Of a stretch of 64,000 nt of DNA, positions 46,605 through 55,324 are shown in pieces. The stretch is from Streptomyces sp. TRM68367 (lineage in GTDB: Bacteria > Actinomycetota > Actinomycetes > Streptomycetales > Streptomycetaceae): NCBI RefSeq assembly GCF_014495685.1, contig NZ_JACTVI010000018.1, positions 1 through 64,000 of the forward strand, given 5' to 3'. Below the pieces are notes generated by a model. The model saw only the letters and a program-made list of their open reading frames with translations. It was not told where the DNA came from and did no database searches. Within the stretch, counting starts at the first letter, position 1. The number at the start of each line of letters is the position of its first letter. The translations under genes were made by a program, and so were the position numbers.

Positions 46605-46633
46605 GGACCCGGTCTCCTTCGGGAGCCGGGTCC
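46605..46633 (+). terminator. Terminator of the nuo operon
   Basis: GGACCCGG...CTCC pairs with GGAG...CCGGGTCC around a TTCG tetraloop, 12 bp with one bulged T. It lies 22 bp after the nuoN stop. Confidence 0.82.
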
Positions 46634-46718
46634 GCCGCGTGTTCCGCACTCGAAAGTCCGGGCCGGTCAGGGGCACGTCACCTTGGGGTTCCAGGGGGAG
46701 AAGAGGCCCTTGGGGTTC

Positions 46719-46738
46719 GCCCGCCCCCTGGGGCGGGC
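46719..46738. repeat. Short GC hairpin before recQ
   Basis: GCCCGCCC (46719-46726) pairs with GGGCGGGC (46731-46738), 4-nt loop. The same gap has two copies of CCTTGGGGTTC (46681 and 46709). Such GC-rich repeats are frequent between Streptomyces genes. A second terminator is possible. Confidence 0.45.
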
Positions 46739-46876
46739 CGGCGGGGCGGTCCATTGGGCTGAGGGACAGGGCGGGACGGATCCGGGAAGAGCGGCCTGTG
46801 GATAACTCCGTGGCTGTCGGTGGCGGCCCCTATCGTGGATGCAGTGGTCGAGGGGTGACGTACGGGGGACAGGACG

Positions 46877-48847
46877 ATGAGCGCTACCGGCGGGACGGGT
46901 GTGATGACGCAACAGGACACGGTGACCGAGGTGGGCCTGCCCGCGGGACCGGATGACAGCGAGGCGCTGGCCGCGCTGCACCGGGTCTTCGGGTACGAGG
47001 CCTTCCGCGGTGAGCAGGGAGCGGTCATCGAGCACGTGGTGGCGGGCGGGGACGCCGTCGTGCTGATGCCGACCGGCGGCGGCAAGTCGCTGTGCTACCA
47101 GATTCCGTCCCTGGTCAGAGCCGGTACGGGAGTCGTCGTCTCCCCGCTCATCGCGCTGATGCAGGACCAGGTGAACGCGCTGCGGGCGCTCGGCGTGCGC
47201 GCCGGGTTCATGAACTCCACGCAGGACTTCGACGAGCGGCGGGTGGTGGAGGCCGAGTTCCTCGCCGGGGAGCTGGACCTGCTCTACCTGGCGCCGGAGC
47301 GGCTGCGCCTCGACACCACGCTGGACCTCCTCTCCCGCGGCAAGATCGCGGTGTTCGCGATCGACGAGGCGCACTGCGTGTCCCAGTGGGGCCACGACTT
47401 CCGGCCCGACTACCTGGCGCTGTCGCTGCTCGGCGAGCGCTGGCCGGACGTCCCGCGCATCGCGCTGACCGCGACGGCCACACGGGCGACGCACCGGGAG
47501 ATCACCGAGCGGCTGAACATGCCGCAGGCCCGGCACTTCGTGGCGAGCTTCGACCGGCCCAACATCCAGTACCGGATCGTGCCGAAGTCGGACCCCAAGA
47601 AGCAGCTGCTGTCCTTCCTGCGCGAGGAACACGCGGACGACGCGGGCATCGTGTACTGCCTCTCGCGCAACTCGGTCGAGAAGACGGCCGAGTTCCTGTC
47701 CCGCAACGGCATCGAGGCGGTGCCCTACCACGCGGGTCTGGACGCGGGCACGCGCGCGGCGCACCAGTCGCGGTTCCTGCGGGAGGACGGCCTGGTCGTG
47801 GTCGCGACCATCGCGTTCGGGATGGGCATCGACAAGCCGGACGTGCGGTTCGTCGCCCACCTGGACCTGCCCAAGTCGGTCGAGGGCTACTACCAGGAGA
47901 CGGGCCGCGCCGGGCGCGACGGACTGCCGTCCACGGCCTGGATGGCGTACGGCCTCAACGACGTCATACAGCAGCGCAAGCTGATCCAGTCCGGCGAGGG
48001 CGACGAGGCGTTCCGCCGCCGGGCCGCCCAGCACCTGGACGCGATGCTCGGGCTGTGCGAGACGGCCCAGTGCCGGCGCGGGCAGCTGCTCGCGTACTTC
48101 GGCCAGGAGCCCGACCCGGCGGGCTGCGGCAACTGCGACTCGTGCCTGACGCCGCCGGAGACCTGGGACGGCACGGTCGCGGCGCAGAAGGTGCTGTCGA
48201 CGGTGGTGCGGTTGCAGCGGGAGCGCGGGCAGAAGTTCGGCGCGGGCCAGATCATCGAGATCCTGCTCGGCAAGCGCACGGGCAAGGTGATCCAGTTCGA
48301 CCACGACCAGCTGTCCGTGTTCGGCATCGGCGACGAGCTGACCGAGGGCGAATGGCGCGGCGTGGTACGGCAGTTGCTGGCGCAGGGGCTGATCGCGGTG
48401 GAGGGCGAGTACGGCACGCTGGTGCTGACCGAGGCGAGCGGGGCGGTGCTGCGGCGCGAGCGGGAGGTGCCGTTGCGGAAGGAGCCGAAGAAGCCGGCGG
48501 CGTCCCGGCAGGCCTCGGCGTCCGGGCGGGGCGAGCGCAAGGCGAAGACGGCCGCGGCCGAACTGCCGGAGGAACTGCTCCCGGCGTTCGAGGCGCTGCG
48601 GGCCTGGCGGGCGGACCAGGCCCGGGAGCAGGGCGTCCCGGCGTACGTCATCTTCCACGACGCCACGCTGCGGGAGATCGTGACGGTGTGGCCCACGTCG
48701 GTGGCACAGCTCGGGGGCGTCAGCGGAGTGGGCGAGAAGAAGCTGGTGACGTACGGGGAGGGCGTGCTGGAGGTGCTGGCGTCCGTGGGCGAACCGGGCG
48801 CCGACGAGCCGACGGTGACGTCAACTTCCAGCCCGTCCGGCGTATGA
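46877..48847 (+). CDS. recQ: ATP-dependent DNA helicase RecQ
   Basis: 656 aa from ATG 46877. Walker A is at residues 64-72 (MPTGGGKS), DEAH at 163-166 with the RecQ aromatic loop [15 protein letters not shown], followed by helicase motifs IV-VI (GRAGRDGL). The zinc site has Cys in AQCRRGQLL and AGCGNCDSC. The RQC winged helix follows, and the C-terminal HRDC domain ends near 640. It unwinds recombination and replication intermediates. A TGTGGATAA motif lies 72 bp upstream. Confidence 0.93.
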   Translation: MSATGGTGVMTQQDTVTEVGLPAGPDDSEALAALHRVFGYEAFRGEQGAVIEHVVAGGDAVVLMPTGGGKSLCYQIPSLVRAGTGVVVSPLIALMQDQVNALRALGVRAGFMNSTQDFDERRVVEAEFLAGELDLLYLAPERLRLDTTLDLLSRGKIAVFAIDEAHCVSQWGHDFRPDYLALSLLGERWPDVPRIALTATATRATHREITERLNMPQARHFVASFDRPNIQYRIVPKSDPKKQLLSFLREEHADDAGIVYCLSRNSVEKTAEFLSRNGIEAVPYHAGLDAGTRAAHQSRFLREDGLVVVATIAFGMGIDKPDVRFVAHLDLPKSVEGYYQETGRAGRDGLPSTAWMAYGLNDVIQQRKLIQSGEGDEAFRRRAAQHLDAMLGLCETAQCRRGQLLAYFGQEPDPAGCGNCDSCLTPPETWDGTVAAQKVLSTVVRLQRERGQKFGAGQIIEILLGKRTGKVIQFDHDQLSVFGIGDELTEGEWRGVVRQLLAQGLIAVEGEYGTLVLTEASGAVLRREREVPLRKEPKKPAASRQASASGRGERKAKTAAAELPEELLPAFEALRAWRADQAREQGVPAYVIFHDATLREIVTVWPTSVAQLGGVSGVGEKKLVTYGEGVLEVLASVGEPGADEPTVTSTSSPSGV

Positions 48848-48899
48848 GGACGAGGCCGCAGGCCGGAGTGGGGGTCTGGGGGCGGCAGCTCTCAGGCGG

Positions 48900-49838
48900 T
48901 CACCCCAGCGCCCTCAGCCCCGGAGCGAACGTGATCAGCAACGGCAGCAACGGCACCAGCGAAGCCACCGTCGTCGTCAGCGCCCGATGCCGGCGCCCCA
49001 GCCGCGGCGGCGGCTCCAGCAGCCGGTCCACGCGCTCACCGAGCAGCCGGTGGCTGGACGCGCAGGACAGCACGCCTCGGTGCTGGTTCAACTCGATCAG
49101 CGCCAACGCCGTGGTCAGATGCCCGCAACGGCGGGAGGCCGTGTCATCCGCGGCCAGTTCGACCAGGCGGTGGGTCTGGTCGCAGAAGTGGGAGAACAGC
49201 GGGATACGGGGGAAACCGGTGGCGAGGGCCGTGGAGAGGTGGAGCAGCCAGTCGTGGCGGGCGCGCGCGTGGCCGCGCTCGTGGGTGAGGACGGCGTCGA
49301 GCTGGTGGTCGGTGAGGCGGTGCAGGGCGCCGGTGGTGACGATCAGCTGGGGCGGGTTGCCCGGCATCCACCAGGCGTCCGGGTACTCGTCCTCCAGCAC
49401 CAGAAGGGGGCCGCGGGCCGCGGGGAGCCCGGCGGGCAGGTCGGGGGCGCGCTCCCGCAGGTGCGCGCGGGCCTGGGCGCGGCGCCGGCGCGCCTCGACG
49501 AGCTCGTGGGCGAGCATCGCGGTCGTCCAGGCGGCGCCGCTGGCCAGCAGCACGGTCAGGGCGACCGCCCAGGGCGGCGCGATCGACAGGTCGTACGCCT
49601 CGGTCACCGCGGGCGGGGCCGGGGCGAACAGCTGTGTGCGGACGGTGCCGAAGACGGCGGCGGCGCCCAGGGCGAGCGCGGTCAGGCAGCACAGCAGCAC
49701 GGTGGCGACCAGGCACTGCCACACCCACAGGGCGACCACCGGTTCCCGCTCGGGCCATGCGGCCCGGGTCAGGGCGCGGGGGACCGGCACAGCGGCCGTC
49801 AGGGCGACAACGCTCAGCAGGAGCAGGCAGACGGTCAT
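48900..49838 (-). CDS. M56-family membrane metallopeptidase (BlaR1/MecR1-like)
   Basis: 312 aa from ATG 49838 with GGAG upstream. Membrane helices at ~2-20, 36-62, 92-112 and a last one (ASLVPLLPLLITFAPGL) frame a zinc protease domain: H186-E187-R-G-H190 plus ELAADDTA supplying the third ligand. It has no C-terminal sensor domain of BlaR1 type, and no adjacent BlaI/MecI repressor gene is seen. Streptomyces encode many such proteins, often paired with a BlaI. The substrate is unknown. Confidence 0.85.
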   Translation of the reverse strand: MTVCLLLLSVVALTAAVPVPRALTRAAWPEREPVVALWVWQCLVATVLLCCLTALALGAAAVFGTVRTQLFAPAPPAVTEAYDLSIAPPWAVALTVLLASGAAWTTAMLAHELVEARRRRAQARAHLRERAPDLPAGLPAARGPLLVLEDEYPDAWWMPGNPPQLIVTTGALHRLTDHQLDAVLTHERGHARARHDWLLHLSTALATGFPRIPLFSHFCDQTHRLVELAADDTASRRCGHLTTALALIELNQHRGVLSCASSHRLLGERVDRLLEPPPRLGRRHRALTTTVASLVPLLPLLITFAPGLRALG

Positions 49839-50184
49839 GCCACGGGCTCCGGTTCCTGGTCGGAAGAGGGGCGGCTACGGGTCGTGCTGGGAAGGGCGGC
49901 GGCCGTGTGCCACGGGGCCGCGACGAGCGCGCGGGCACACCACCCGACGCCAGTATGACGGCGACGGGCGGTGTGAGTCAGGGGTCGGACGTCATCTCGT
50001 GTGGGTCCCGGGGGCCGTAGTCGGCCGGTTCCTCCGCCTGTCGGCCCACGGCCACGGCGACGCGCGGGCCCAGGCGAAGGTCACGGCCATGGCGACAGGG
50101 CGGACCCAGTCCAAGGCCACGGCGCATACCCGCCCCAAGGTCACGGCCACCCGTCGGCCCCGCCCCGGCCCGGCCCGGCCCGGC
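49839..50184. other. Intergenic region with short degenerate repeats
   Basis: 346 bp without a supported gene. Around 50,074-50,155 the word AAGG(T/C)CACGG(C) recurs three times. At 50,161-50,185 CGGCC repeats four times, directly at the 3' end of the fumarylacetoacetase gene. No clear terminator hairpin was found. Confidence 0.5.
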
Positions 50185-51396
50185 TCATCCGGCCACGATC
50201 CGCCCGGTGACCTCGCCCAGGCCCACGCGCAGGCCGTCCGGGCCCGGGGCCCAGGCCGACAGGGTGACCACGTCGCCGTCCTCCAGGAACGTCCGCTTGC
50301 CGTCGGGGAGTTCGAGCGGGTCGCGGCCGTTCCAGGTCAGCTCCAGCAGCGAGCCGCGCTCGCGCTCGCCGGCGCCGCTCACCGTGCCCGAGCCGTACAG
50401 GTCGCCGGTGCGCAGGGAAGCGCCGTTGACGGTCATGTGGGCCAGCTGCTGGGCGGCCGTCCAGTACATGGTGGAGAAGGGGGGTTCGGAGACGACGTGA
50501 CCGTTGACGGCCACGGAGATGCGCAGGTCGTAGCCACCGGGTTCCTCGTCGGAGTCGTCGAGATACGGCAGCAGCGGGTGCGTCCGCTCCGGCGGCGTCA
50601 CCCTGGCCTCCTCCAGGGCGTCCAGCGGGGTGATCCACGCCGACACCGAGGTGGCGAAGGACTTGCCGAGGAACGGACCGAGGGGGACGTACTCCCAGGC
50701 CTGGAGGTCGCGGGCGGACCAGTCGTTGAGCAGAGACAGGCCGAAGACGTGCTCGCGGAAGTCGCCGAGCGGCACGGACCGGCCCATCCGGGTCGGCACG
50801 CCGACCACGAAGCCGACCTCGGCCTCGATGTCCAGGCGGACGGACGGGCCGAAGACGGGAGCGGCATCGGTGGGCGCCTTGCGCTGGCCCGAGGGGCGGA
50901 CGACGTCCGTGCCGGACACCACGACCGTGCCGGAGCGACCGTGGTAGCCCATCGGCAGGTGCTTCCAGTTGGGGGTCAGTGAGTCGGCGGCGTCGGGGCG
51001 GAAGATCTGGCCGACGTTCCGGGCGTGGTTCTCGGAGGCGTAGAAGTCGACGTAGTCCGCGACCTCGAACGGCAGGTGCAGGTTCACCGACGACAGGGGG
51101 TGGAAGAGGGGCGCGAGGGCTTCGCGGTGGGCCGGCACCGTCACCCACGCGGTCAGCGCGCGCCGTACGTCCGACCAGGCCGTGCGGCCCGCCGCCAGCA
51201 GCGGGCCGAGGCCGGGCCGGGCCAACAGGGAGGCGTACGGGGAGCCGAGGGCGTGGGCTGCCGCGCCGGCGTCGAGGACGTGGCCGCCGAGGCGGACGCC
51301 CACCATCCGGTCCGTCGAGCCGGGGAGTGAGAACACGCCGTACGGCAGGTTGTGCGGACCGAAGGGGTCGCCTTCGGGGACATCGAAGGGGGGCAT
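50185..51396 (-). CDS. fahA: Fumarylacetoacetase
   Basis: 403 aa from ATG 51396, with ATG 51426 as a less supported longer start. It shows an SH3-like N-terminus (PPFDVPEGDPFGPHNLPYG) and a catalytic FAH domain with metal ligands in VDFYASENHARNVG and EAEVGFVVG, plus LLNDWSARDLQAWEYVPLGP. It splits fumarylacetoacetate into fumarate and acetoacetate in tyrosine/homogentisate breakdown. The other tyrosine genes are not adjacent. It is divergent from the glycan cluster. Confidence 0.93.
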   Translation of the reverse strand: MPPFDVPEGDPFGPHNLPYGVFSLPGSTDRMVGVRLGGHVLDAGAAAHALGSPYASLLARPGLGPLLAAGRTAWSDVRRALTAWVTVPAHREALAPLFHPLSSVNLHLPFEVADYVDFYASENHARNVGQIFRPDAADSLTPNWKHLPMGYHGRSGTVVVSGTDVVRPSGQRKAPTDAAPVFGPSVRLDIEAEVGFVVGVPTRMGRSVPLGDFREHVFGLSLLNDWSARDLQAWEYVPLGPFLGKSFATSVSAWITPLDALEEARVTPPERTHPLLPYLDDSDEEPGGYDLRISVAVNGHVVSEPPFSTMYWTAAQQLAHMTVNGASLRTGDLYGSGTVSGAGERERGSLLELTWNGRDPLELPDGKRTFLEDGDVVTLSAWAPGPDGLRVGLGEVTGRIVAG

Positions 51397-51676
51397 GGGG
51401 TGCTGCCTCGCTTTCGTGTGCGCCATGTGCTCCACGAATCCGTGGTCGGGCCACACGTTACGGGTGGTCGGACGGTTTTGGGCAGAGATCGAAGGGCGGC
51501 CGGGGAGGGGCCGGAACGGGTGGTCGACGGGCAGCGCTCTGCCGCAACTTGCGTTCCGGAAGTTATCCACAGGCCGGTACGCAATCTTGACGGAGCGGTG
51601 CGAACAGGGAGACTCTGGGCGGGTGCCGGAAGGCCTCGGGGGAGGGGGCGATTCCGATGGCACACCAGGGGGGCGG

Positions 51677-52906
51677 ATGGCCATTGGGGAGGCCGGCCCG
51701 GGATCGGCGCTGCTTGGCTCGCGGGCGAAACGGCTCGAAGAGACCATGCGCGCACGACTCGGCCGGGAATGCGTATATGTACCGTCATGCCGGTTCGGGC
51801 TGTTCGTGGCGCTGCGCCACTGGTGCCCGCCCGGCGGCCGGGTGCTGATGTCGCCGGTCAACGACGATGTGATCTTCTTCGTGGTGCTCGCGGCCGGACT
51901 GCGGCCCGTGCAGGCGCCGTTGCAGCCGTGGGACGCGTCGACCGACGTCGACGCCGTGCCCGACGCGGTGTGGGGTTCGGTGTCCGCCGTACTGACGACG
52001 AACCTGTACGGCAATCCGGACGCGGCGCCCGAACTGCGGGCGCGGTGCGACGCGCTGGGGATCCCGCTGTTCGAGGACGCGGCGCACGCGATCGGCAGCG
52101 AGGCGGGCGGGCGGCCCGTCGGGGCATGGGGCGACGCCTCCGTGTTCAGCCTGTCCAAGCACGTCGGCGCGCAGGCCGGAGGCATGCTGTCGCTCGCTGA
52201 CGCGAGGCTGCGCGAGACGCTGGAGAAGACCTGCGTCGAACTCCTCGCGCCGCGCAGGACGACGTCCGAACTCGCCTATGCCGTCCGGCCGTACGCGGAG
52301 GCCGCCGTGCGCAGGCTCGGGCTGCGGCGCGCCGCGTGGGCGACGCTGCGGCGGCTGGGGAGGGTCGAGCGCGAGGAGATCCGGATGCCGCTGCGCCCGC
52401 AGGCGCTGGCCCGCGCCGTCGCCGCGGGGCCCGGTCTCGCGGCGCACGATCCGTGGGTGCGGGTCGACATGCACGACTACCGCCTGGAGCCCGGCCGGAT
52501 GCGGCTGGGCCGGATCGGACGCAGGCTGGACCGGCTGGAGGAGGTGCTGGCGGACTGCCGGGCGGGCACGGAACTGCTGCTGTCCACCCGGTGGGCGGGA
52601 CCGGGCCCCGCGCATGGGGTGCAGCCGCTGTTCCGGGTGCCGCTGTTCGTGGCGGACCGGGACGCGGCGATCAGGGCGCTGGCGCGGCGGGGGATCGTCG
52701 TCGGGTATCTCTACGACCCGCCGCTGGACGACTACGCGGGCGCGGAGTTCACCGACCTCTCGCCCGCGCCGGACGGGGCCCGCTGGTTCGCGCGGCACGC
52801 GCTCCCCGTGGACCCGCGGCGGGCCCGGGAGGTCGTCGAGGTGCTGGAGCGGTCCGGGGCACTGCCCGCCGAGACACCCGGAGGGCTGGGGCCGATCAGT
52901 GGCTGA
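51677..52906 (+). CDS. DegT/DnrJ/EryC1/StrS-like PLP enzyme
   Basis: 409 aa from ATG 51677, preceded by AGGGGGGCGG. A GTG at 51623 gives an 18-residue extension. The fold-type I features are the Asp in LFEDAAHAIG (D134), then SVFSLSK161HVGAQAGGML with the PLP lysine. Such enzymes are sugar aminotransferases for surface glycans or antibiotics, although the sequence is divergent. It starts a five-gene plus-strand run, overlapping the flippase gene by 8 nt. Confidence 0.8.
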   Translation: MAIGEAGPGSALLGSRAKRLEETMRARLGRECVYVPSCRFGLFVALRHWCPPGGRVLMSPVNDDVIFFVVLAAGLRPVQAPLQPWDASTDVDAVPDAVWGSVSAVLTTNLYGNPDAAPELRARCDALGIPLFEDAAHAIGSEAGGRPVGAWGDASVFSLSKHVGAQAGGMLSLADARLRETLEKTCVELLAPRRTTSELAYAVRPYAEAAVRRLGLRRAAWATLRRLGRVEREEIRMPLRPQALARAVAAGPGLAAHDPWVRVDMHDYRLEPGRMRLGRIGRRLDRLEEVLADCRAGTELLLSTRWAGPGPAHGVQPLFRVPLFVADRDAAIRALARRGIVVGYLYDPPLDDYAGAEFTDLSPAPDGARWFARHALPVDPRRAREVVEVLERSGALPAETPGGLGPISG

Positions 52907-55286
52907 CATGCAGGTGCACGAGACCGCCGCGCCGTCGGCCGACGGCGGTGCGCAGCCTGCCGGGAAGGAGTCCGGCTCCGACTCGCTGTTCAAGAACGCG
53001 TACTTCCTCATGCTGAGCACCGGCGTGTCCGCCGTGCTCGGGCTGGGTTTCTGGCTGGTGGCTGCGCGCTACTACTCGGAGGACGCCGTCGGCCAGGGCT
53101 CCGCCGCGATCGCCGCGATGCGGCTGCTCGCCAGCATCACGGCGACGACGATGATCGGCGCCGTGGTCCGCTTCGTCCCGCGCGCGGGACGGGAGACGGG
53201 ACGACTGGTGTGGGGCGCGTACGCGGTCAGTTCGCTGATCGTCGCGGTGGCCGCGCTCGTCTTCCTGCTCACGCTCGATCTGTGGGGGGCGTCGTACGCG
53301 CCGCTCGGCACCCCGGTGGCGGGGGCGGTGTTCGTGGCCGCGTGCGTGGCGTGGGCGCTGCTCACGCTCCAGGACGGGGTGCTCACCGGGCTGCGCAAGG
53401 CCGAGTGGGTGCCGGCCGGGAACGCGGTGTTCTCGGCCGGAAAGCTGGTCCTGCTGGCCTTCTTCGCCAGTGCGCTGCCGGTGCTGGGCATCTTCGTGTC
53501 CTGGGCCGTGGCGATCGCTTTCTCCACGCTGCCGTTGGGCTGGCTGATCTTCCGGCGGCTCATACCGCGCCAGGCCGCCGCCGAACGCGACAAGGAGCCC
53601 CCGAAAATCCGTGACATGGGCCGGTTCCTGGCCGGTGACTCGCTCGGTGCGCTGTTCAGCCTGGCGATGATCAACCTGCTGCCGGTGATGGTCGCGGTCC
53701 GTTTCAGCGCCGCCGAGAACGGCTACTTCTACGTGGCGTACACCGTCGGCGGCACGATGGAGTTCATGGCCATCAACATGGCCTCCTCGCTCACCGCGCA
53801 CGCCTCGCACGACCCGCGCCAGCTCGCCGACGGCGTCCGTGGGGCGCTGCGCCGCATGACGCTGCTGCTGGTGCCGGTGGTGCTGGTCCTGGTGGTGTTC
53901 GCGCCGCAGATCCTCGCGCCGTTCAGCCCGGACTACGCCGAGCACGGCTCCACGGTGCTGCGGCTGCTCGCGGCCGGGGCGCTGCCCAGGGTCGTGGTCG
54001 AGCTGTACATAGGAGTGCTGCGGGTCCAGGGCCGCACCGGGGTGCTCGCCGCGCTCCAGGGCGCCATGTGCACGCTGGTGCTGGGCAGCGCGGCCGTGCT
54101 GTTCACGCCGGCCGGGATCGCGGGCGCCGGGTGGGCGGTGCTGCTCAGCATGACGGTGATCGCCGTCGTCTCGGTGTTCGGCCTGCGCTCCGCGCTGCGC
54201 GGCTCGCAGGACAGGTCCACTGGGCTCGCCCGCGGATCGGTCACTGCGTCCTACGGCACGCACTGGGCGCGGCTGAACGCCACCGCCGGGTACGGCACGA
54301 GCTGGGCCCGCCGGGCGGCGTACGAGCACCGGAGCCCCGAAGAGGACACGGTCACGCTGTTCATCGGGCATCCCGGTTACGAGCGCGAGGCCCTGGAGGC
54401 GGACACGCTGGCACTGATCGTCCGCCCGAACGAGGACGACGCCGACCGGCACCGTGCTGAACTGGACGAGGGCGAGAAGGCGCTTGCCGGTCCGGGGGAG
54501 CTGGAGGCGCCGGGCCGGCGGGGTACGGCTGGGGAAATCGCCCGGGGCGGGGCCGGTGGGAGTGATCGTGCCGGGGCTGGGGAGCGGGCGGTGTCGGGCA
54601 GTGCGGGCGTGGACGGTGATCGTGCTCGTGCCGACGCTGGTGAGCGGTGGCTGCGAGGGGTGCTGTGGGGGCTGGTTGTTGTTGCCGTCGGGTTGTTCTG
54701 TTTGGCGGTGCGTGGGTTGTCGTGGCTCGGTGGGGGCTCGCCCGAGGGTGAGCTGACCGGGCGTCGGCTGCTGGCGGGGCTGCCGCTCACCGCGCTGGTG
54801 GCCGGGGGGCTGCTGCTCGTGGTGTTCGCCGCCTCGGTGACGCTGTGCGCGCGGCGCGAGCCGTGGCTGCCCGCGACCGCGCTGGGCGTATCCCTGGCCG
54901 CCCTGTACGCCGCGCCCGCCGCGCTCGGATGGGAACCGCGGCCGGTCGGCGGCGCGTTGTATTCGGAGACGGCCGGTTTCCTCGCGGACGCGACCGGGCT
55001 GGGCGGGCCCGAGCCGTTGCTGCGCTGGGCGCCGCCCGTCTTCCAACTGCTGTGTCTCGTGCCGCTGTGGCTGCTGCTCGCGAGCGTGGGCGGCCGGCTG
55101 ACGTGGGCGGGACGCTGGGGGGTTGTGTATCTCGTCGCGGTGGGCGGCTGGGTGTGGCGGGAGCCGCTAGCACCGGTCGCGCTGCCCCTGTTCGCCGTAC
55201 TCGTCCTGTTCCTGCTGATCGGCCGTGCCGCGTCGGCGACGGTGCTCCGGCACCGCAGACGGCCGAACGGCCGGTCCAGGGACTGA
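52899..55286 (+). CDS. Wzx-like polysaccharide flippase with extra C-terminal membrane domain
   Basis: 795 aa from GTG 52899 (ATG 52908 alternative). Residues ~25-430 form a 12-helix MOP/Wzx-type transporter (YFLMLSTGVSAVLGLGFWLV, DSLGALFSLAMINLLPVMVA, INMASSLTAHASHDPRQLAD). Then a ~115-residue soluble linker follows, and from ~585 another four to five helices (LVVVAVGLFCLAVRGLSWLG, LTALVAGGLLLVVFAASVTL) unrelated to the flippase. Usual flippases are ~450 aa, so this is a fusion. It probably moves a lipid-linked glycan made by this cluster. Confidence 0.75.
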   Translation: MADMQVHETAAPSADGGAQPAGKESGSDSLFKNAYFLMLSTGVSAVLGLGFWLVAARYYSEDAVGQGSAAIAAMRLLASITATTMIGAVVRFVPRAGRETGRLVWGAYAVSSLIVAVAALVFLLTLDLWGASYAPLGTPVAGAVFVAACVAWALLTLQDGVLTGLRKAEWVPAGNAVFSAGKLVLLAFFASALPVLGIFVSWAVAIAFSTLPLGWLIFRRLIPRQAAAERDKEPPKIRDMGRFLAGDSLGALFSLAMINLLPVMVAVRFSAAENGYFYVAYTVGGTMEFMAINMASSLTAHASHDPRQLADGVRGALRRMTLLLVPVVLVLVVFAPQILAPFSPDYAEHGSTVLRLLAAGALPRVVVELYIGVLRVQGRTGVLAALQGAMCTLVLGSAAVLFTPAGIAGAGWAVLLSMTVIAVVSVFGLRSALRGSQDRSTGLARGSVTASYGTHWARLNATAGYGTSWARRAAYEHRSPEEDTVTLFIGHPGYEREALEADTLALIVRPNEDDADRHRAELDEGEKALAGPGELEAPGRRGTAGEIARGGAGGSDRAGAGERAVSGSAGVDGDRARADAGERWLRGVLWGLVVVAVGLFCLAVRGLSWLGGGSPEGELTGRRLLAGLPLTALVAGGLLLVVFAASVTLCARREPWLPATALGVSLAALYAAPAALGWEPRPVGGALYSETAGFLADATGLGGPEPLLRWAPPVFQLLCLVPLWLLLASVGGRLTWAGRWGVVYLVAVGGWVWREPLAPVALPLFAVLVLFLLIGRAASATVLRHRRRPNGRSRD

Positions 55287-55324
55287 TCAAGCTCCAGAGC
55301 CGCAATTCCAGGGGGGAACCGTCA

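Noticed and set aside
47092..50982. A 1,296-codon plus-strand frame crossing recQ, the M56 gene and fumarylacetoacetase
   Set aside because: It covers three genes with strong motifs in other frames, and its composition is Arg/Gly/Pro/Ser-rich.
51586..51615. TTGACG at ~51,587 as promoter of the glycan cluster
   Set aside because: The 17-bp-distant -10 would be AGACTC, which is a poor match. It is left as unassigned.
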